Below are positions 14,211 through 18,504 of a stretch of 18,504 nt of DNA, piece by piece; position 1 is the stretch's first letter, and each line of letters starts with the position of its first letter. A program made the position numbers and the translations under genes. Under the pieces are notes generated by a model, which did not search any database, was not told where the DNA came from, and worked only from the letters and a program-made list of their open reading frames with translations. This DNA comes from an uncultured Christensenellaceae bacterium (GTDB lineage: Bacteria; Bacillota; Clostridia; Christensenellales; Pumilibacteraceae). The stretch spans positions 1 to 18,504 of the forward strand of contig CAJUQF010000031.1 in NCBI GenBank assembly GCA_910588315.1, written 5' to 3'.

Positions 14211-15004
14211 CAGCCCTCCGTCGCAGACCAATCGTTTAATTTATCGAGCAGTCTCGAATAAAAACTCTTGTTGTCGAACCTGACAAACAGCGCGCTCATA
14301 TCCCAACCGGTAACGGATATCGAGCGACCCGGCAAAAGTTTTGCCGTTTCTTCGCCGTCCACGTATAATCGCGCCGATTTAGTCCCGGTATTTTTCAATT
14401 CTATATTTTCGAACGATCCCACTACTATCGGACGCGTGCGAAGCGTGTGCGGATTTACCGGAGTAAGCGCGATCACCGGCGTATTGGGACCTATTACCGA
14501 ACCGCCCGCCGACAGCGAATATGCGGTCGAACCCGTCGGCGTACACGCTATATAGCCGTCGCAAGTGAACTTATCTATTATCTCACCGTCGACCCGAACT
14601 TCCATCGATATCATTCGTCCGTCGGATGAACGCACGACTACGTCGTTAAGCGCATAAAAATGTTTGTCTTCCTGTTGCGCGTCGATAAGCGCACGGCGCT
14701 CGAGTTTGTACTCTCTCGACGTAAGTCTTTTTAACGCGTTTTCGATATCGCCCGGTTCCACCTCGGTCAAAAACCCGACTGTACCCATGTTTACGCCGAG
14801 AATAGGCACACCGCACCGCGCACTGTCCTTGGCCATGCGCAATATGGTACCGTCGCCGCCGACGGACACGATAAAGTCATAATCGCCGCCCGATACATAC
14901 GGTTCGGATCTTATACCGATCTTGTTCGCCGCCGCAAAAACTTTATTTTGCACGACGCCGTCGATATCTTTTATTGGATTGGAATATACGCCGATCTTAA
15001 TCAT
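14210..15004 (-). CDS. nadK: NAD kinase
   Basis: A 264-aa cytoplasmic enzyme that phosphorylates NAD to NADP. GGDGT (49-53), NMGTVGFLTE, and CDGYIACTPTGSTAYSLS are the family's catalytic and nucleotide-binding motifs. Length is typical of Bacillota NadK. It follows dxs after 53 bp and overlaps recN by one base. The tlyA gene that often lies between dxs and nadK, and the argR gene between nadK and recN, are missing here. Confidence 0.96.
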   Translation of the reverse strand: MIKIGVYSNPIKDIDGVVQNKVFAAANKIGIRSEPYVSGGDYDFIVSVGGDGTILRMAKDSARCGVPILGVNMGTVGFLTEVEPGDIENALKRLTSREYKLERRALIDAQQEDKHFYALNDVVVRSSDGRMISMEVRVDGEIIDKFTCDGYIACTPTGSTAYSLSAGGSVIGPNTPVIALTPVNPHTLRTRPIVVGSFENIELKNTGTKSARLYVDGEETAKLLPGRSISVTGWDMSALFVRFDNKSFYSRLLDKLNDWSATEG

Positions 15005-15057
15005 ATCATCTCTTGCTTAACGATCCATGCGTCATTAGTATACTATTTTCGCACGAC

Positions 15058-16881
15058 TTATTCAAGGCTTTTTACCGTCTTGATCAAATTTTCTTCGGTT
15101 ATACCGGACATGACGAAAGCTTCGTCTATATCTCTGTTATCGATATAAACATCGCCGTGTGCAAGCGCGCGGAACGAAACATTGTTGCCGCAAGTCGTCA
15201 GATAGTCTAGAACGCTCATCCCGAAACCGCCTATACGCACATTATCCTCGATCGTGACGATAATATTGCCTTTACGGTTTATACTGTCGAGAAAATCGCT
15301 GTCTATCGGTTTAACGAAACGAGCATTGACTATATTCGCATCTCCGCCATCGAATGCGCGCTCGGCGATATCGAGCGCACGTCCGCCGACGCATAGAATA
15401 TAAATATTTGATTTAGATTGTTTTATTGTTTCCCACTTACCGTAAACCACCGGCGCATGGTCGCGTTCCGTAAAGTAAGACTTAGGATAACGCAATGCGA
15501 GCGGTCTGTCAAAACCCAACGAGAATTCAAGCATTTGCCTGAACTCGGTCCCGTCGGTCGGACACATTATCGTCATTCCCGGTATCGGCATAAGATAACT
15601 CAAATCGAATATGCCTTGATGGGTGACTCCGTCCGCCCCGACGGCGCCCGCTCTGTCGATACAAAACGTGACGGGATACCCGCCGATACCGACGTCATGT
15701 AACAGCTGATCGAACCCGCGCTGCAAAAACGTCGAATAAACGGCGAAATACGGCTTTAATCCGCCCGCCGCGAGCGCGGCGCAATACGTAACGGCATGCT
15801 CTTCCGCTATACCCACGTCCTTGAATTTATCCGGATGTTCGAGCGCGAACTTTTCCAGCCCGGTGCCTATCGCCATGGCGGCGGTCACTGCCGTTATTCT
15901 TTTATCGCGCTCGGCGGCAACGTGCAAAAATTCGCCTAGTACGCATGAAAAATCTTTGCCGATCGGCGCATCCGACGACGATATGCCGTGCGAATGTTCG
16001 GGATCGACGGTCGCACTTTTAAGACCGTGTCCTTTATCGGTTATCAAGTGAACAAGTTTCGGTCCGTCCTTGCGCTTGACCTGTTTGAACACTTCTATCA
16101 TTTCGCCCAAGTCGTGACCGTCGAACGGACCGTAATACGATATCCCCATTTCTTCGAACATCTTATTGGACAAAACCACGCGCTTTAAAAACCTTTTGCC
16201 CTTATCGAGCAGATTCAATGCACCGTCCCCGAAAAGAGGTATTATGGACACCGCGCGCTTGATCTCGGTTTTCATACGCGAATACTTTTTGCTTATTCGA
16301 AGTCTGGTGAGATACTTACTCATCGCGCCGACGTTCTTGCTTATCGACATGTTATTGTCGTTAAGCACTATCACAACGGGCAGTTTTTCGCTGCCTATGG
16401 CATTTAACGCCTCGTACGCCATTCCGCCGGTCAACGCGCCGTCGCCTATTATAGCAACCTCGGTCTCGTTTTTTTCCATGCGTTTTGCCGCCTCGGCGAG
16501 TCCTAACGCAACGGACAGCGACGTTGATGCATGCCCGGTCGGAAACGCATCGTATTCGCTTTCTTCGGGCTTCGGGAATCCGGAAATACCGCCGTTTTTT
16601 CTGAGTCCGTCGAAAGCCTCGTCGCGTCCCGTCAAAATTTTATGCGTATATGCCTGATGTCCGACGTCGAAAATAAACTTATCGTCCGGACAATCGAATA
16701 CATAATGCAGTGCAACAGTGAGTTCTACCGTACCGAGATTGCTCGCCAAATGACCGCCGTTATTTTCCACTACGTCGATAATCCGTCTGCGTATCCCGTC
16801 GCAAACTTCTTTCAGTTCGTCGATATTAAGCCGCTTCAGATCCTGCGGCGATTTTATTTGCTTGCTATCCAAAGTATTCAC
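15058..16881 (-). CDS. dxs: 1-deoxy-D-xylulose-5-phosphate synthase
   Basis: A 607-aa thiamine-diphosphate enzyme that condenses pyruvate and glyceraldehyde 3-phosphate in the first step of the MEP isoprenoid pathway. GGHLASNLG (42-50), FDVGHQAYTHKILTGR (71-86), GDGALTGGM (147-154) and the TPP/Mg site around LNDNNMSIS are intact. The catalytic Glu lies in GIAEEHAVT (E360/E361), and DRAGAVGADGVTHQG (409-423) is present. The start is GTG, overlapping the ispA stop as GTGA, with no clear Shine-Dalgarno, so expression probably relies on coupling to ispA. Length and N-terminal sequence fit the family. Confidence 0.97.
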   Translation of the reverse strand: MNTLDSKQIKSPQDLKRLNIDELKEVCDGIRRRIIDVVENNGGHLASNLGTVELTVALHYVFDCPDDKFIFDVGHQAYTHKILTGRDEAFDGLRKNGGISGFPKPEESEYDAFPTGHASTSLSVALGLAEAAKRMEKNETEVAIIGDGALTGGMAYEALNAIGSEKLPVVIVLNDNNMSISKNVGAMSKYLTRLRISKKYSRMKTEIKRAVSIIPLFGDGALNLLDKGKRFLKRVVLSNKMFEEMGISYYGPFDGHDLGEMIEVFKQVKRKDGPKLVHLITDKGHGLKSATVDPEHSHGISSSDAPIGKDFSCVLGEFLHVAAERDKRITAVTAAMAIGTGLEKFALEHPDKFKDVGIAEEHAVTYCAALAAGGLKPYFAVYSTFLQRGFDQLLHDVGIGGYPVTFCIDRAGAVGADGVTHQGIFDLSYLMPIPGMTIMCPTDGTEFRQMLEFSLGFDRPLALRYPKSYFTERDHAPVVYGKWETIKQSKSNIYILCVGGRALDIAERAFDGGDANIVNARFVKPIDSDFLDSINRKGNIIVTIEDNVRIGGFGMSVLDYLTTCGNNVSFRALAHGDVYIDNRDIDEAFVMSGITEENLIKTVKSLE

Positions 16882-17789
16882 AGAATAATAAACTTATTGA
16901 GCAGCATGCGCAAAAAATCCACGTTCTTTGTGCGCGTGCGCTTTAACGCCACGGCGGCATCGTTGAGCTTGCTGTTGAGCATACGCTTTGCCTCGTCGAG
17001 ATCGACAAAGTTCATAACGCTTGTTCCGTCCGATTTCTCGCCGTCGATATATTCCGTTATATCGTCGTACAACTGAAACGCCGCGCCGAACGCCGCGCCG
17101 AACCTGTCTACGGCTTGGAAATCGCCGCCTTTGCGTCCGCCTATCTCGTCGATCGTCCATATCTCGTCTAATATCTTGGCATACTTTTTATATTGCTCAT
17201 AGTCGAAATTGTTGCCGAAAGCGTAACCGCTGAGACACGATAAATGTATGAGCGCGCCCGTTTTCTTCTTATACATTGCCAGAAGTTTATCGAGCGTATC
17301 GATCTCTTCGTACAGATCGGAATACTGACCGCCTATAAGGCCGTCGTCACCGCACAACCTCGACAGCGCCCAGAACGGACTGACCGCGCCCGAAGCCATC
17401 GGTTCGCCGAGAAGTCTGTACGCGATGTCCATAAGCGCGTCGCCTGCGAGCAAAGCTTTACCTTCTCCGTATGCGGCATGGACCGACGGCTTGCCGCGCC
17501 GCATAAGATCGTTATCCATGCACGGCATATCATCGTGTATGAGCGAGTACGAATGCAATATCTCAAGACCGCAGGCATAACGCAGAGCGCCGTCGTCTAT
17601 TTCCGAAAACATGCCGTGACACGCCAACATCAATACAGGGCGCAGTCGCTTACCGCCCGGGAACAGCGCATATTCCAGCACTTCTTTAAACTCGCTTGCA
17701 TACGAAGTTTCGGCTATGATCGATCGGATCTTTTCGTCGATCAATTCTTTATAGCCGTCGAGCGTTTTATCGAATTCTTCATTAGTCAT
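16878..17789 (-). CDS. ispA: Polyprenyl (farnesyl/geranyl) diphosphate synthase
   Basis: A 303-aa trans-prenyltransferase that extends DMAPP/GPP with IPP. GGKRLRP (45-51) and the first Asp-rich motif DDMPCMD (86-92) are canonical, as is GGQ near 153. The second Asp-rich motif reads DDITE (242-246), where most relatives have DDILD. I chose the ATG at 17789, not a start 20 codons upstream, because the protein then begins MTNEEFDKTL, GGAGAC precedes it, and it overlaps the xseB stop (ATGACTAA), the usual arrangement in this operon. Product chain length (C15 or C20) is not certain, although operon context favours farnesyl diphosphate. Confidence 0.93.
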   Translation of the reverse strand: MTNEEFDKTLDGYKELIDEKIRSIIAETSYASEFKEVLEYALFPGGKRLRPVLMLACHGMFSEIDDGALRYACGLEILHSYSLIHDDMPCMDNDLMRRGKPSVHAAYGEGKALLAGDALMDIAYRLLGEPMASGAVSPFWALSRLCGDDGLIGGQYSDLYEEIDTLDKLLAMYKKKTGALIHLSCLSGYAFGNNFDYEQYKKYAKILDEIWTIDEIGGRKGGDFQAVDRFGAAFGAAFQLYDDITEYIDGEKSDGTSVMNFVDLDEAKRMLNSKLNDAAVALKRTRTKNVDFLRMLLNKFIIL

Positions 17790-18036
17790 TATTTTCAGCC
17801 GTCTCCGATCTGCCGAGAATGATATCGAGTTTCTTGTCAAGTTCGGCAATGCGCGCCTGCATTGCGTTCAATTCATTTACACACTCGTCCGTAATTACCA
17901 AGCCCTGTTCGAAAAGGCTCATACTGTCCTCGAGCGTGACATTGCCGTCGTTTTCAAGCTTCTCCACTATTGTTTGCAAACGACCGATTTTTTCTTCGAA
18001 ACCTACAGATTTTTCGGATTTGTTTTTGTTATCCAT
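17782..18036 (-). CDS. xseB: Exodeoxyribonuclease VII small subunit
   Basis: An 84-aa helical protein with the XseB core FEEKIGRLQTIVEKLENDGN (18-37) and LEDSMSLFEQGLVI. It partners XseA in degrading single-stranded DNA. GAGGTGA lies just upstream, inside the end of xseA, and the gene starts 3 bp after the xseA stop. Confidence 0.95.
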   Translation of the reverse strand: MDNKNKSEKSVGFEEKIGRLQTIVEKLENDGNVTLEDSMSLFEQGLVITDECVNELNAMQARIAELDKKLDIILGRSETAENND

Positions 18037-18039
18037 TGC

Positions 18040-18504
18040 TCACCTCGTTTTTTCTATGCACACGTCCGTAATTTCAGCCGTAGCGCTGCCGTCTGCAAAT
18101 ATCAGTTTTACACTGTCGCCGGCGCCGAGTTCGGCAGCGTTCATGACGCGCATGCCGCTCTTTGCCACCGCCGCATAACCTATCTTGATGATGCGGTGCG
18201 GATCGAGCGCGAAAAACATTGCCATAAGTTTTTCCGTAGCCGCACGCCGCGCCGTATACTTCTTTTGATTGTTTATTTTAAGTTCTTTCGCCGTCATTTC
18301 GAGCCGCGTTCGCTTTGCCGCGAGCTTGTCTTTAAGCTTATACATGCCGCGCCGAATCAGATATTCGGTCGTTGCCCGTTCGCGCATGACGCGTAATGTC
18401 GCGGCTTTGACCGCCGAGTTACCGAGACGCGCAATGCGCATGGAACAACGTTCCGATATATCGGCGACCGCAACCCGCATGCGCTCGGTCAGATACGCAA
18501 TATC
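18040..18504 (-). CDS. xseA: Exodeoxyribonuclease VII large subunit, C-terminal part
   Basis: The reading frame stays open to the right edge of the window, so only the last 154 residues are visible. They form a long Arg/Lys-rich helical stretch (coiled-coil arm) and end in a small beta domain (KSGMRVMNAAELGAGDSV, then LIFADGSATAEI) typical of the XseA C terminus. The catalytic core and OB fold lie outside. It is the upstream gene of xseB in the same operon. Confidence 0.9.
   Translation of the reverse strand, partial: DIAYLTERMRVAVADISERCSMRIARLGNSAVKAATLRVMRERATTEYLIRRGMYKLKDKLAAKRTRLEMTAKELKINNQKKYTARRAATEKLMAMFFALDPHRIIKIGYAAVAKSGMRVMNAAELGAGDSVKLIFADGSATAEITDVCIEKTR

Noticed and set aside
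14211..14231. Upstream TTG start for RecN (seven extra residues)
   Set aside because: The ATG at 14210 has GGAGGG before it, overlaps the nadK stop, and gives the family's normal N terminus.

Overview
The window looks like chromosomal DNA from an anaerobic Bacillota lineage, most likely an uncultivated gut-type Clostridia member. Three things point there: the xseA-xseB-ispA-dxs-nadK-recN housekeeping order, a clostridial-style ferritin-like protein, and a surface lipoprotein built from Listeria/Bacteroides (InlB-type) repeats. Promoters are textbook sigma-A type (TTGACA/TATAAT, mostly 17-18 bp spacers) and most genes are on the minus strand. This is inferred from gene content; no 16S or other taxonomic marker is present.

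Left part (1-7750). A tRNA-Lys runs off the left edge, divergent from a small flavodoxin-like FMN reductase. Next comes the accessory region of most interest, a three-gene minus-strand operon with overlapping stop/start codons. It encodes a 256-aa lipoprotein, a 1061-aa lipoprotein alternating InlB-type repeats with lectin-like beta-sandwich domains, and a 572-aa secreted lectin-like/metallophosphoesterase protein. It is divergent from a regulator with an ArsR-like winged helix and a large C-terminal domain. The 174-bp intergenic region holds a perfect-consensus promoter for the operon, a good promoter for the regulator, and between them an 11-bp perfect inverted repeat (CCGAAAAATGG / CCATTTTTCGG) that abuts the regulator's -35 box. 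I read this as a self-contained, ligand-responsive surface system. The large protein contains a 548-bp stretch duplicated without a single difference at a 726-bp period.

Middle (7750-11240). A ferritin-like diiron protein is followed by a TetR regulator plus CPA2-type cation/proton antiporter operon. The TetR promoter is followed directly by a 10-bp inverted repeat (9-bp spacer) that covers the predicted start codon, a likely autoregulatory operator. Then a five-tRNA cluster is transcribed leftward: Gly(TCC)-Arg(TCT)-His(GTG)-Gln(TTG)-Gln(CTG). Its terminator lies in a 48-bp sequence that is repeated 214 bp further on, with decayed tRNA-Gln sequence and a GC-rich folded island between.

Right part (11240-18504). 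rdgB and a YfcE-like phosphodiesterase form a two-gene unit that clears non-canonical nucleotides and cleaves phosphodiesters. Upstream is the tightly packed operon xseA(partial)-xseB-ispA-dxs-nadK-recN, which combines DNA repair (exonuclease VII, RecN), isoprenoid precursor synthesis (Dxs, IspA) and NADP supply (NadK). The tlyA and argR genes that commonly interrupt this operon in relatives are absent.
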